A DNA stretch of 7,439 bases from an uncultured beta proteobacterium (GCA_903938955.1 CAJAFJ010000504.1:1-7439), one strand, 5' to 3'; positions 1 to 7,128 are shown, counted from the stretch's first letter. Program-made: numbers and translations. Notes: generated from the sequence alone by a model not told the origin.

Positions 1-935
1 GCCTGGGCGCCTTCTCCAAACCACTTTTTGCATTGGCCAGTTCCTCTGGTCTGGTCATCACGGCGCGCTTGCTGGACCGTGTCGGCAAAGGCATTCGGGG
101 GGCGCCGCGCGACGCACTGGTGGCCGACCTGGCGCCGCCTGACATGCGCGGTGCAGCCTTTGGCCTGCGCCAGTCGCTGGATACCGCAGGCGCTTTTATC
201 GGCCCGGTGCTGGCCATGGGTTTGATGCTGCTGTGGGCCAACGATTTTCGGGCGGTGTTCTGGGTGGCCGTCATCCCCGCCCTGCTGTGTGTGGCGCTGC
301 TGATTTTGGGCGTGCAAGAGCCGCAACGCCCCCCGGGCGCCGTGCGCACCAACCCCATCAACCGGCAGAATCTGGCACGCCTGAGCGCCGAGTACTGGTG
401 GGTGGTGACTATTGGCGCGGTGTTCACGCTGGCGCGCTTCAGCGAAGCTTTTTTGGTGCTGCGCACACAGCAAGGCGGCTTGCCGCTGGCCTGGACGCCT
501 GCGGTGCTGATCGCCATGAACCTGGTTTACGCGGCCTGCGCCTACCCTTTCGGCAAACTCGCTGACAAAGTGAGCCATACGCAACTGCTGGCCTGGGGTG
601 TGGTGTTGCTGATCGCTGCCGATGCCTTGCTGGCCTATAGCAACCAGGGCGTCTGGGTGTGGGCTGGCATTGGGCTATGGGGCCTGCACATGGCCATGAC
701 CCAAGGCTTGCTGGCCACCATGGTGGCCGACACCGCACCCGATGATTTGCGCGGCACGGCTTACGGTTTCTTCAACCTGGTCAGCGGCCTGGCCATGCTG
801 ATCGCCAGCGGTCTGGCGGGCTGGCTGTGGGACCAGTGGGGCGCGCCCTTCACCTTCATGGCGGGTATCGTCTTCAGCGTGCTGGCGCTGCTGCTGTTGG
901 GGTTACGACCGGCGTTTGCAAAAACCGCTTCGTGA
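1..935 (+). CDS. Major facilitator superfamily transporter, 5'-truncated by the window edge
   Basis: This is an inner-membrane secondary transporter of the MFS; its substrate cannot be told from sequence. The frame is open from the first bases (first whole codon at position 3) to TGA at 933-935, with no convincing start, so roughly 90 N-terminal residues (about the first three helices) lie outside the window. A TTG at 33 is inside the conserved part and is not the true start. Near the beginning is the MFS motif DRVGKGIRGAPRDAL (about 75-119), followed by an RGAAFG motif. The equivalent RGTAYG motif appears in the second half, as expected from the two six-helix halves. Long hydrophobic helices alternate with short loops throughout, and the C-terminus is short and polar. 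The gene converges on the SirB1-family gene with an 18-nt gap. The MFS family call is sure; any substrate assignment would be a guess. Confidence 0.88.
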   Translation, partial: LGAFSKPLFALASSSGLVITARLLDRVGKGIRGAPRDALVADLAPPDMRGAAFGLRQSLDTAGAFIGPVLAMGLMLLWANDFRAVFWVAVIPALLCVALLILGVQEPQRPPGAVRTNPINRQNLARLSAEYWWVVTIGAVFTLARFSEAFLVLRTQQGGLPLAWTPAVLIAMNLVYAACAYPFGKLADKVSHTQLLAWGVVLLIAADALLAYSNQGVWVWAGIGLWGLHMAMTQGLLATMVADTAPDDLRGTAYGFFNLVSGLAMLIASGLAGWLWDQWGAPFTFMAGIVFSVLALLLLGLRPAFAKTAS

Positions 936-953
936 CAAGGCGGCTGACAGCCA

Positions 954-1805
954 TCAACTCATCGCCCGTTTCAACTCGGCCACACGCAGGGCGATGGACA
1001 CCCGGTCGATGCCCACTTCGGCGTTGGACAGATAACGCTCCAAGTCATTGACGGCCAATTCAGTGTGCGACATCTCTGCATGGGCCAGGCCGCGGTCGCG
1101 GTACTCGCTCCAGTCCAGCGGCAGCAGGACAATCAAGCGGTCTTGCACCGCGATCAAACGCGTCCAGTCTTCCTGGGTGGAGTGGATTTCTTTCAGGTTG
1201 CGCAGCATCCGTCCGATGATCTCGCGCGGGCTGGACGCTTGAAGGTAAATCCCCAGTGGCGCTTCAAACGCCTCGACCAAGCCATTGCGGTGGCGATAAG
1301 GCCCCAGTCGCTCGGCCAGCGCTTCGCGGCTGAGCGATTGTCCGTCCAGCGGATCAATCACCACCTGGCCCTCGGGCAGGTTGACCTTCACCATGAAATG
1401 CCCCGGAAAACCAATGCCCTGCGCCGCCAGACCCAGCCCTTGCGCCAACTCCAGCCACAGCACGGCCAGTGTGATGGGGATAGCCCGGCGCGTGAGCAAC
1501 ACCTGGCTCAGGTAGCTGTTGTCGGGGTCGTAGTAATCATTGACATTGCCGGCAAACTTCAAATCCCGAAAGAAAAACTGGTTGACCGCACGCAGCTTGT
1601 GCAGCGGCCCGGCATCTGCCGGAAGGCGGCGCTTGAGACGGGCGAGCAACAGATCCACATCGCCCAGCACCTGCTGCACATCCAGATCGGGGTAGTCATC
1701 CTGTGCCAGGCACACCGCCGCTTCGAGCAGCGGAAACCCGGTGTCGCTTTGCACCAAGGTGGCAAAGTAGGCCAGAGGCGAAGGCACATCCAGTGATAGA
1801 TTCAT
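954..1805 (-). CDS. SirB1-family protein (transglutaminase-like core plus C-terminal TPR region)
   Basis: A 283-residue protein of the SirB1/YchA family (Transglut_core2 followed by TPR-like helices). Its biochemical role is poorly known; it is probably cytoplasmic, as there is no signal peptide or membrane segment. Family hallmarks are visible: GNVNDYYDPDNSYLSQVL (residues 86-103), RRAIPITLAVLWLELA (106-121), GFPGHFMVK with His136, and VVIDPLDG with Asp151 and Asp154. The transglutaminase Cys position appears to carry a non-Cys residue, while His and Asp are kept; this is by-eye alignment and family members often lack the Cys. Residues from about 205 to 283 form amphipathic helices consistent with TPRs. 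Start: ATG at 1805 has an AGGA Shine-Dalgarno 7 nt upstream. It is the last gene of the minus-strand cluster, 27 nt after the PAS protein, so it is probably co-transcribed with it. Length is normal for the family. Confidence 0.9.
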   Translation of the reverse strand: MNLSLDVPSPLAYFATLVQSDTGFPLLEAAVCLAQDDYPDLDVQQVLGDVDLLLARLKRRLPADAGPLHKLRAVNQFFFRDLKFAGNVNDYYDPDNSYLSQVLLTRRAIPITLAVLWLELAQGLGLAAQGIGFPGHFMVKVNLPEGQVVIDPLDGQSLSREALAERLGPYRHRNGLVEAFEAPLGIYLQASSPREIIGRMLRNLKEIHSTQEDWTRLIAVQDRLIVLLPLDWSEYRDRGLAHAEMSHTELAVNDLERYLSNAEVGIDRVSIALRVAELKRAMS

Positions 1806-1812
1806 GGTCTTA

Positions 1813-1816
1813 TCCT
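1813..1816 (-). promoter_or_regulatory. Shine-Dalgarno of the SirB1-family gene
   Basis: On the minus strand the short gap before the ATG at 1805 reads AGGATAAGACC then ATG, giving an AGGA core 7 nt from the start. It lies in the 27-nt gap after the PAS gene stop, which leaves little room for a separate promoter and supports co-transcription. Confidence 0.7.
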
Positions 1817-1832
1817 ATACGATGCGCCGATT

Positions 1833-2858
1833 TTAGGGAGCAAACCCACGGGCGCTGGTGGCCTGGCCTTGCAGCGGCTGGGCGGGCTCTCGCAGCGCGG
1901 CCTCCACCGGCTTACGCCCGGTGATATCACGGATGATGCCAATGAAGTGCGTCAACAGGCCTTGTGCGTCATGTACCGGCACAATCGTCAGTTCGTTCCA
2001 AAACGGGCGGCTGTCTTTGCGGTAATTGAGGATTTCGCCCGTGTACGGCATGGCGGTGGCCAGACATTGGTGCAAGCGCTCAACCTCAGTCGGATCGGTC
2101 AGTGGCCCCATCAGAAACCCGTAATGCAAACCCACAATGTCTTTTTCGACATAGCCGGTGATCCGCACAAAGGCGTCATTGGTCGACAGGATGCGCTGCT
2201 GCGGGCAGGTCATGAGCACACCCTGAGCGACCGCTTGCAGGGCCTGGTCGCTCAGGTGCCGGGCGGCTTCGGCCAACTTGCGCTCGGTGATATCGGTCAG
2301 CACCACCCGCTGCTGAAACGAATGAACCGGGTGCTGCGTGGTCGTGACAAACAACTGCACCCAGAAAGCGCTACCGTCATTTTTCACCATCCGCAACTCG
2401 CAGTACCGGGGCTCCTCTGACAAGGCGTGTCGTTTGTGATGCAGGTAGTAGACATCCCGATCGTCCACCTGAATAAACCGCGTGAGGGGCCGGTTCACCA
2501 TCTCGCTGCGCGTGAAGCCCAGCAGCTTGGCGGCGGTGAGGTTGGTTTGCAGGATCAGGCCATGGTCATCGAGAGTCAAATAGCTGACCGGCGCCAGGTC
2601 GTACAGGTCGAAATAACGCGTCCGCTCGGCATCCAGTGCCAATTGCGAGCGGCGCAACTCCTCGTTTTGCATTTCCAGTTCAATTTGGTAGACGCGCAGC
2701 TCATGAAACAGCAACTGCGTATCTTCAGGCGTCATTTCAGCCACGACGTCCAGTGACAGCCACTCTTGTTCACTGAGTAGGGCTTCGGCTTTGTCACGCA
2801 ATATCTCGTTCGGCATCAGCGCCGGGGCGAGGGGCGTGCGTAATTGTTGTTCTGTCAT
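1833..2858 (-). CDS. PAS-domain sensor protein with two PAS domains and no output domain; the second is LOV-like
   Basis: A 341-residue soluble signalling protein. Residues 20-82 form a helical, coiled-coil-prone module with the motif HELRVYQIELEMQNEELRR, familiar from the N-terminus of PAS-containing histidine kinases and diguanylate cyclases. PAS1 spans about 82-193 (begins YFDLYDLAPVSYLTLD, ends LTDITERK). PAS2 spans about 205-316 and ends RDITGRK. PAS2 resembles a flavin-binding LOV domain (LMGPLTDP, NYRKDSRPFWNELTI), but the GRNCRFLQ signature of LOV is GLHYGFLM here, so Tyr246 replaces the reactive Cys, and the late Gln is Ile309. After PAS2 only about 25 residues remain; no kinase, GGDEF, EAL or DNA-binding domain follows. 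Start: ATG at 2858 is preferred by content although its ribosome site is weak; an in-frame GTG at 2900 would add 14 residues, also without a clear site. It sits between murJ and the SirB1-family gene on the same strand. It may act by pairing with another PAS protein, or be a truncated remnant. Confidence 0.85.
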   Translation of the reverse strand: MTEQQLRTPLAPALMPNEILRDKAEALLSEQEWLSLDVVAEMTPEDTQLLFHELRVYQIELEMQNEELRRSQLALDAERTRYFDLYDLAPVSYLTLDDHGLILQTNLTAAKLLGFTRSEMVNRPLTRFIQVDDRDVYYLHHKRHALSEEPRYCELRMVKNDGSAFWVQLFVTTTQHPVHSFQQRVVLTDITERKLAEAARHLSDQALQAVAQGVLMTCPQQRILSTNDAFVRITGYVEKDIVGLHYGFLMGPLTDPTEVERLHQCLATAMPYTGEILNYRKDSRPFWNELTIVPVHDAQGLLTHFIGIIRDITGRKPVEAALREPAQPLQGQATSARGFAP

Positions 2859-2929
2859 GGAGCGCGTATTCCGGTTGATCTGGGTGAGATTTTCGCGCAC
2901 CTACGGGGCCAAGCCTGCGCCAGCAGGGC

Positions 2930-4495
2930 TCAACGCCGCAAGAACTGCCGAAGTTTCAGACCTGCCGCCCAGAGTGCGACAAAATAAATAAGGGCCGAGC
3001 CCAGCATCACCAAAGCCAGCAGCCCGATGCGCTTGAAACTCGCGCTGCGCAACTGGGTCCAGGCAAAAGCGTCGTTGGCCCACATAAGAAACACCGCCAG
3101 CAAGGCGCAAGCCGCCACCACTTGCAGGGTGAACACCCCCCAGCCCGGCTCAGGCTTGTAACTGCCGCGCTTGAGCAGCCCGACCAATAGCCACAAGGCA
3201 TTGATCAAGGCGCCGATACCAATCGACAGCGTCAGCGCGGCATGGGCAAACAGCGGCACCAGACCGACGTTGAGCAACTGCGTAATGACCAGCACCGCAA
3301 TGGCGATGCGCACCGGGGTTTTGGTGTCCAGATTGGCGTAGTAACCGGGCGCCAGCACCTTGATGGCCACAATCCCAACCAGCCCGACGCCCCAGCCCAT
3401 CAGCGCCGTGGTGATTTGCTGCACGTCAAAGTCGGTCATGGCGCCGTAGTGGTACAGCACCGCCACCAGCGGCTTGGCGAAAACAATCAGGGCAATGGCA
3501 CACGGCACGGCCAACAGCACCACCAGGCGCAAGCCCCAATCCAGCATGGCGGAATATTTGGCGGTGTCGCCCGAGGCCCGTGCCCCGGCAAGTTGCGGCA
3601 TCAGCACCACGCCCATCGCCACGCCCAGCATGGCGGTGGGGAACTCCATTAGCCGGTCGGCGTAAGTGATCCAGCTAACGCTGCCCGTGGCCAGGCGCGA
3701 GGCAATTTGCGTGTTGATCAGCATCGAGATGTGCGCCACGCTGACGCCCAGCAAGGCCGGGCCCATCAGTTTCAAAATGCTTTTGGTGCCGGGGTCGGCC
3801 CAGGCGGTTTTCAGCTCACGCCAGCGCCAGCCCACTTTGGGATGCAGTCCCAGTTTTCTCAAGGCCAGCCATTGCACCACCAGTTGCAGCACGCCACCCA
3901 GCAGCACGCCCCCGGCCAGCGCATAAATCGGCTCCAGGCCCAGCGTTTTAAACCACGGCGCACCCAGCCAGGCGGCGCCAATCATGCAGATATTGAGCAG
4001 CACCGGCGTGGCTGCCGGCACGGCAAAGCGGCGCCAGGTGTTGAGCACCCCGGCAGCCAGCGCCACCAGCGACATGAAGGCGATGTACGGAAACATCCAG
4101 CGCGTCATGACCACCGCTACCTCGAAACCGTGCGGGCTTTGCTTCAGGCCGCTCGCCATCGCCCACACGAGCCAGGGGGCGCACGCCACGCCAATCAGGC
4201 TCAGCACCAGCAAGGCCCACGACAACACCGTGGCCACCCGGTCAATCAATAATTTGGTGGCGACCTCACCATGCTGGGCTTTAGTGGCGGCCAGCACCGG
4301 CACAAAGGCCTGGCTGAAAGCACCTTCGCCAAAAAAACGGCGAAACAGGTTGGGAATGCGAAACGCCACATTGAACGCATCGGTCAAAGCGCTGGCGCCA
4401 AAGGTGGACGCAATTAGCAACTCGCGCGCCAAGCCGGTGATGCGCGACAGCAGGGTCAACAGGGAAACGATGGAGGCAGATTTGAATAAACTCAC
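2930..4495 (-). CDS. murJ: Lipid II flippase MurJ (MviN)
   Basis: An inner-membrane MOP-superfamily flippase that moves undecaprenyl-linked lipid II from the cytoplasmic to the periplasmic face for peptidoglycan synthesis. The 521-residue product is of normal length and hydrophobic throughout, consistent with 14 helices. Numbered from GTG 4495, the residues known to matter in E. coli MurJ fall at identical positions: Arg18, Arg24, Asp39, Arg52 and Arg53 (LTLLSRITGLAREL, TDAFNVAFRIPNLFRRFFGEGAFSQAF). The equivalent of E. coli Arg270 is Arg281 in SVSWITYADRLMEFP. This match is the reason for choosing the GTG start; an upstream in-frame TTG at 4549 would add 18 non-conserved residues and overlap the likely promoter. 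No strong Shine-Dalgarno is seen. It is the first gene of the minus-strand cluster, followed after 71 nt by the PAS protein, and diverges from the c-di-GMP enzyme gene. Confidence 0.97.
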   Translation of the reverse strand: MSLFKSASIVSLLTLLSRITGLARELLIASTFGASALTDAFNVAFRIPNLFRRFFGEGAFSQAFVPVLAATKAQHGEVATKLLIDRVATVLSWALLVLSLIGVACAPWLVWAMASGLKQSPHGFEVAVVMTRWMFPYIAFMSLVALAAGVLNTWRRFAVPAATPVLLNICMIGAAWLGAPWFKTLGLEPIYALAGGVLLGGVLQLVVQWLALRKLGLHPKVGWRWRELKTAWADPGTKSILKLMGPALLGVSVAHISMLINTQIASRLATGSVSWITYADRLMEFPTAMLGVAMGVVLMPQLAGARASGDTAKYSAMLDWGLRLVVLLAVPCAIALIVFAKPLVAVLYHYGAMTDFDVQQITTALMGWGVGLVGIVAIKVLAPGYYANLDTKTPVRIAIAVLVITQLLNVGLVPLFAHAALTLSIGIGALINALWLLVGLLKRGSYKPEPGWGVFTLQVVAACALLAVFLMWANDAFAWTQLRSASFKRIGLLALVMLGSALIYFVALWAAGLKLRQFLRR

Positions 4496-4545
4496 GGCGC
4501 CGAGTGTAGCGTCGGCATCGCCTGCACCGTGGGCTGCAAGGGCGC

Positions 4546-4572
4546 ACAATACCGCACCTCCAACTTTGTCAA
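4546..4572 (-). promoter_or_regulatory. Candidate sigma70 promoter of murJ
   Basis: On the minus strand there is a perfect -35 hexamer TTGACA (4572-4567), a 15-nt spacer, and TATTGT (4551-4546) as a 4-of-6 match to the -10. Transcription would begin near 4539, giving a leader of about 44 nt before the GTG at 4495. The spacer is shorter than the usual 17, which lowers confidence. It is the only good -35 in the 89-bp space between the divergent genes. Confidence 0.45.
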
Positions 4573-4584
4573 ACCGTGCCCCCC

Positions 4585-7128
4585 ATGCGTCTTAGCGGCC
4601 ACTTCTCTTCTGCACTCGTCGCCAACGACGGATTGGCCATGTACCAGGCCATGCTCGATCACCTGCCCGTGGGTATTGGCATTTTTGACCATGAATTCAG
4701 GCTGATGGCGATCAACCGCCGGCTGGTGGACATGCTCGATTTTCCCTTGTCCATGTTTGAGGGAGTCTTGCCGACGCTGGAGGACTTGACACTGTTCAAT
4801 GCCAAGCGTGGTGATTACGGCGCAGGCGACCCCCACCAGCAGACCTTTGAGCGCATGGAGCTGGCACGCCAAAGGCAGGCACACCGCTTCAAACGTGTTC
4901 GGCCCAACGGGCATGTGCTGGAGATCACGGGTGCGCCCCTGCCCAATGGGGGCTTCATCAGCATTTACACCGACATCACCGAGCAGCAGCACGTCGAGGC
5001 GGCACTGCGCGAGCAAGCGCTGTATTTAAAAAGTGTGATGGATCACCTGCCGCAAGGCATCTCGGTCTTTGACGCACAACTTCACCTCAAGTGCTGGAAC
5101 ACCACCTTTCTTGATGTGCTCAACCTCCCGCCCGAGAGCGCCTACCCGGATGTACCGTTTGAGAATCTGATCATGGTTCCGGCACTGCGGGGTGAGTATG
5201 GGCCGGGCGATCCGGTGGAACAGGTGGCGCAACGGCGCGCCATGGCGCTTAAATTCCAGGCCCATCGGTTTGAACGCACCAGGCCCAATGGCCGCACCCA
5301 TCTGGTGGAAGGTCGCCCCATGCTGATGGACGGGCAAACCGTTGGCTTTGTCACCAGCTACACCGACATCACCGAACAAAATGCCACCGAGCGCGAACTT
5401 CGCCGGCAAAGCGAGGTGTTTCAGACCCTGGTGGACAACATCCCCGGTGGCGTCACGCTGTTTGGCGCGGACCTTCGACTGCTGGTCTACAACCAGGAAT
5501 ACGCCCGCCTGCTCAATTTTCCGCCGGAACTGTTTGAGGACAATCCGACACTGGAGCGGTTTTTCCGTTTCAATGCCGAACGCGGCGAATATGGCCATGG
5601 TGACGCAGAGGTTCAGGTTCAACAATTGCTGGATCGGGCACGCCTGCATTTGCCCCACCAATTTACGCGCACCCGCCCGGATGGCAGCATTCTGGACGTG
5701 CGCGGCCTGCCGCTGGCGGACGGCAGCTTTGTCACAATCTACACCGACGTCACCGAACAGCACCGGGCGGTCGAGGCGATTGAGCGCCTGGCCCACCGCG
5801 ATGCGCTCACCGGTTTGGCCAACCGCTACACGCTGGAAGCCCGGCTGGACCAACTGGTGGCCGACGCACGCCGACACGACCGGCGCCTGGCCGTCATGTT
5901 CCTGGACATGGACAACTTTAAGACCATCAACGACACGCTGGGCCATGGCGTGGGTGACCAGTTCCTGCAGGCCATCGCCACGCGGCTCAACGCCACCGTG
6001 CGCGACAACGACATCGTGGCGCGCCTGGGCGGTGACGAATTTGTGGTGGTGCTGGCCGATCTTGAAGATCCCCAGGATGCCACCAGCGTCGCCACCAAAA
6101 TCATCGACAGCCTGCGCCAGCCGATTTCGGTTGACCGGCATGCACTGCGGGCCTCCGTCTCCATCGGCATCTGTTTTTACCCGGAGGACGGAAAAGACCG
6201 AGGTGCGTTGATGCAAAGCGCCGACATTGCCATGTACCACGCCAAAAATGCGGGCAAAGGGGTGTTTCACTTCTTTGATGCCGCCATGATGACCGCCGCC
6301 ACCAAGCGCCTGGCGCTGGAACACGACCTGCGTGAAGCCGTCAGCCAGCAACAGTTTGTGCTGCACTACCAGCCGCAACTGGATGCAAGCGGCCAGCGCG
6401 CCACCGGCGTGGAAGCACTGATCCGCTGGCAAAAACCCAGCGGCGAACTGGTGCCGCCCAACGACTTTATTCCGCTGGCCGAAGAACTTGGCCTGATCAA
6501 CGAGATGGGCGACTGGGCGCTGCAAACCGCCTGCCAGACACTGGCACGCTGGCGCCAGTGCGGCTTGGCCGACCTGACAATGGCCGTCAATCTGAGTGCC
6601 ATCCAGTTACGCAACGCTGCCCTGCCGCAATCCATTTCCGCCGCGCTGCTGGCAAGCGGCCTGCCCGGTCAGGCCCTGACCCTGGAAATTACCGAATCCG
6701 TGGCGATGCAGGACCCGCAGGCGTCAATCGAACGCCTGGGGCTGATTCGTGCCTTGGGCGTGCGCCTGGCGATGGATGACTTTGGCACCGGCTACTCGTC
6801 GCTGGCCTACCTCAAACGCCTGCCGCTGGACTACCTCAAGCTCGACCGCGCGTTTGTGCAAGACCTGGAGACCGATTGCAACGATGCCGCCATTTGCGCC
6901 GCCACCATCGGGTTGGCCCATAACCTGGGCTTCACGGTGATTGCAGAAGGCGTTGAAACGCAGGCGCAACGCCTCTACCTGGCCAACCTGGGCTGCGACG
7001 CTTTTCAGGGCTATTACTTCAGCCGCCCGCTGCCCGAGGCGGCCGCATTTGAGTGGCTGACGGCACAGGACCGCATGCTGATAGAATCGAAGGCTTTGCT
7101 GACAACATCCACAGACCCAAGGAACTAA
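4585..7128 (+). CDS. Triple-PAS GGDEF-EAL protein (cyclic di-GMP synthase/phosphodiesterase)
   Basis: A soluble 847-residue c-di-GMP turnover enzyme; no membrane segment is seen. Three PAS domains of the same subtype (PAS_7-like) occupy about residues 18-134, 150-265 and 281-392, each carrying RG(D/E)YGxGD, RP(N/D)G and a closing TD(I/V)TEQ. The GGDEF domain (about 400-560) has metal-site Asp441, the active-site GGDEF at 482-486 and an inhibitory RxxD site (RDND, 473-476) exactly five residues before it. The EAL domain (about 577-830) has every key residue I could check: Glu610 (EAL), Asn669, Glu701, Asp731-Asp732 (DDFGTGYSS), Lys752, Glu788 (AEGVET) and Gln808. Both activities may therefore work; in such fusions GGDEF sometimes only binds GTP to control EAL, which sequence cannot settle. 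Start: ATG 4585; GTG 4576 and ATG 4639 (just before PAS1, with a weak CGGA) are alternatives, none with a strong ribosome site. Divergent from murJ; stop is 3 nt before rpsT. Confidence 0.95.
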   Translation: MRLSGHFSSALVANDGLAMYQAMLDHLPVGIGIFDHEFRLMAINRRLVDMLDFPLSMFEGVLPTLEDLTLFNAKRGDYGAGDPHQQTFERMELARQRQAHRFKRVRPNGHVLEITGAPLPNGGFISIYTDITEQQHVEAALREQALYLKSVMDHLPQGISVFDAQLHLKCWNTTFLDVLNLPPESAYPDVPFENLIMVPALRGEYGPGDPVEQVAQRRAMALKFQAHRFERTRPNGRTHLVEGRPMLMDGQTVGFVTSYTDITEQNATERELRRQSEVFQTLVDNIPGGVTLFGADLRLLVYNQEYARLLNFPPELFEDNPTLERFFRFNAERGEYGHGDAEVQVQQLLDRARLHLPHQFTRTRPDGSILDVRGLPLADGSFVTIYTDVTEQHRAVEAIERLAHRDALTGLANRYTLEARLDQLVADARRHDRRLAVMFLDMDNFKTINDTLGHGVGDQFLQAIATRLNATVRDNDIVARLGGDEFVVVLADLEDPQDATSVATKIIDSLRQPISVDRHALRASVSIGICFYPEDGKDRGALMQSADIAMYHAKNAGKGVFHFFDAAMMTAATKRLALEHDLREAVSQQQFVLHYQPQLDASGQRATGVEALIRWQKPSGELVPPNDFIPLAEELGLINEMGDWALQTACQTLARWRQCGLADLTMAVNLSAIQLRNAALPQSISAALLASGLPGQALTLEITESVAMQDPQASIERLGLIRALGVRLAMDDFGTGYSSLAYLKRLPLDYLKLDRAFVQDLETDCNDAAICAATIGLAHNLGFTVIAEGVETQAQRLYLANLGCDAFQGYYFSRPLPEAAAFEWLTAQDRMLIESKALLTTSTDPRN
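4639..5760 (+). repeat. Three tandem PAS-coding repeat units inside the GGDEF-EAL gene
   Basis: Three diverged in-frame units, about 4639-4986, 5026-5379 and 5416-5760, encode homologous PAS domains. The clearest DNA-level match is the 21-bp segment closing each unit (4966-4986, 5359-5379, 5740-5760), coding YTDITEQ twice and YTDVTEQ once. These are spaced 393 and 381 bp apart, i.e. 131 and 127 codons. Away from this and the RG(D/E)YG block the units have diverged strongly, so this is old domain duplication rather than a recent DNA repeat. Confidence 0.8.
7057..7087 (+). promoter_or_regulatory. Candidate extended -10 promoter of rpsT
   Basis: TAGAAT at 7082-7087 is a 5-of-6 match to the -10 hexamer and is preceded by TGA (7079-7081), making the extended -10 pattern TGnTAnAAT. 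A partial -35, CTGACG (7057-7062), lies 19 nt upstream. Transcription would begin near 7094, giving a leader of about 38 nt before the rpsT ATG. The whole element lies inside the coding end of the GGDEF-EAL gene. Confidence 0.55.
7119..7123 (+). promoter_or_regulatory. Shine-Dalgarno of rpsT
   Basis: AAGGA is 8 nt before the ATG at 7132. It sits just before and partly inside the last codons of the GGDEF-EAL gene (stop TAA 7126-7128), and is the strongest ribosome binding site in the window, fitting a highly expressed ribosomal protein gene. Confidence 0.8.

Noticed and set aside
942..952. Inverted repeat GGCTGACAGCC between the convergent MFS and SirB1-family genes, considered as a terminator.
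   Set aside because: Only a 4-bp stem with a 3-nt loop and no T-run on either strand; too weak to call.
1065..1796. A 243-codon plus-strand open frame opposite the SirB1-family gene.
   Set aside because: Shadow frame rich in Gln, Arg and His, typical of antisense reading in GC-rich DNA; the minus strand carries a clear family match.
2859..2929. The 71-nt gap between murJ and the PAS gene, checked for a terminator or promoter.
   Set aside because: No hairpin with a T-run and no convincing -35/-10 pair; it looks like an untranslated spacer within a transcription unit.
4522..4550. Possible plus-strand promoter for the GGDEF-EAL gene with CACAAT as -10 (4545-4550).
   Set aside because: The hexamer at the matching -35 position is a poor match, and the same bases are better explained as the complement of the murJ -10 candidate.
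5342..6211. A 289-codon plus-strand open frame overlapping the GGDEF-EAL gene in another frame.
   Set aside because: Its product is a Trp/Arg/Thr-rich low-complexity sequence with no domain; it is the shifted reading of the PAS3 and GGDEF region.
5026..6525. A 499-codon open frame on the minus strand opposite the GGDEF-EAL gene, with internal GDVGV repeats.
   Set aside because: It is the complement of the well-supported PAS/GGDEF coding sequence; its repeats are just the antisense of the TD(I/V)TEQ codons, and the protein matches no family I recognise.
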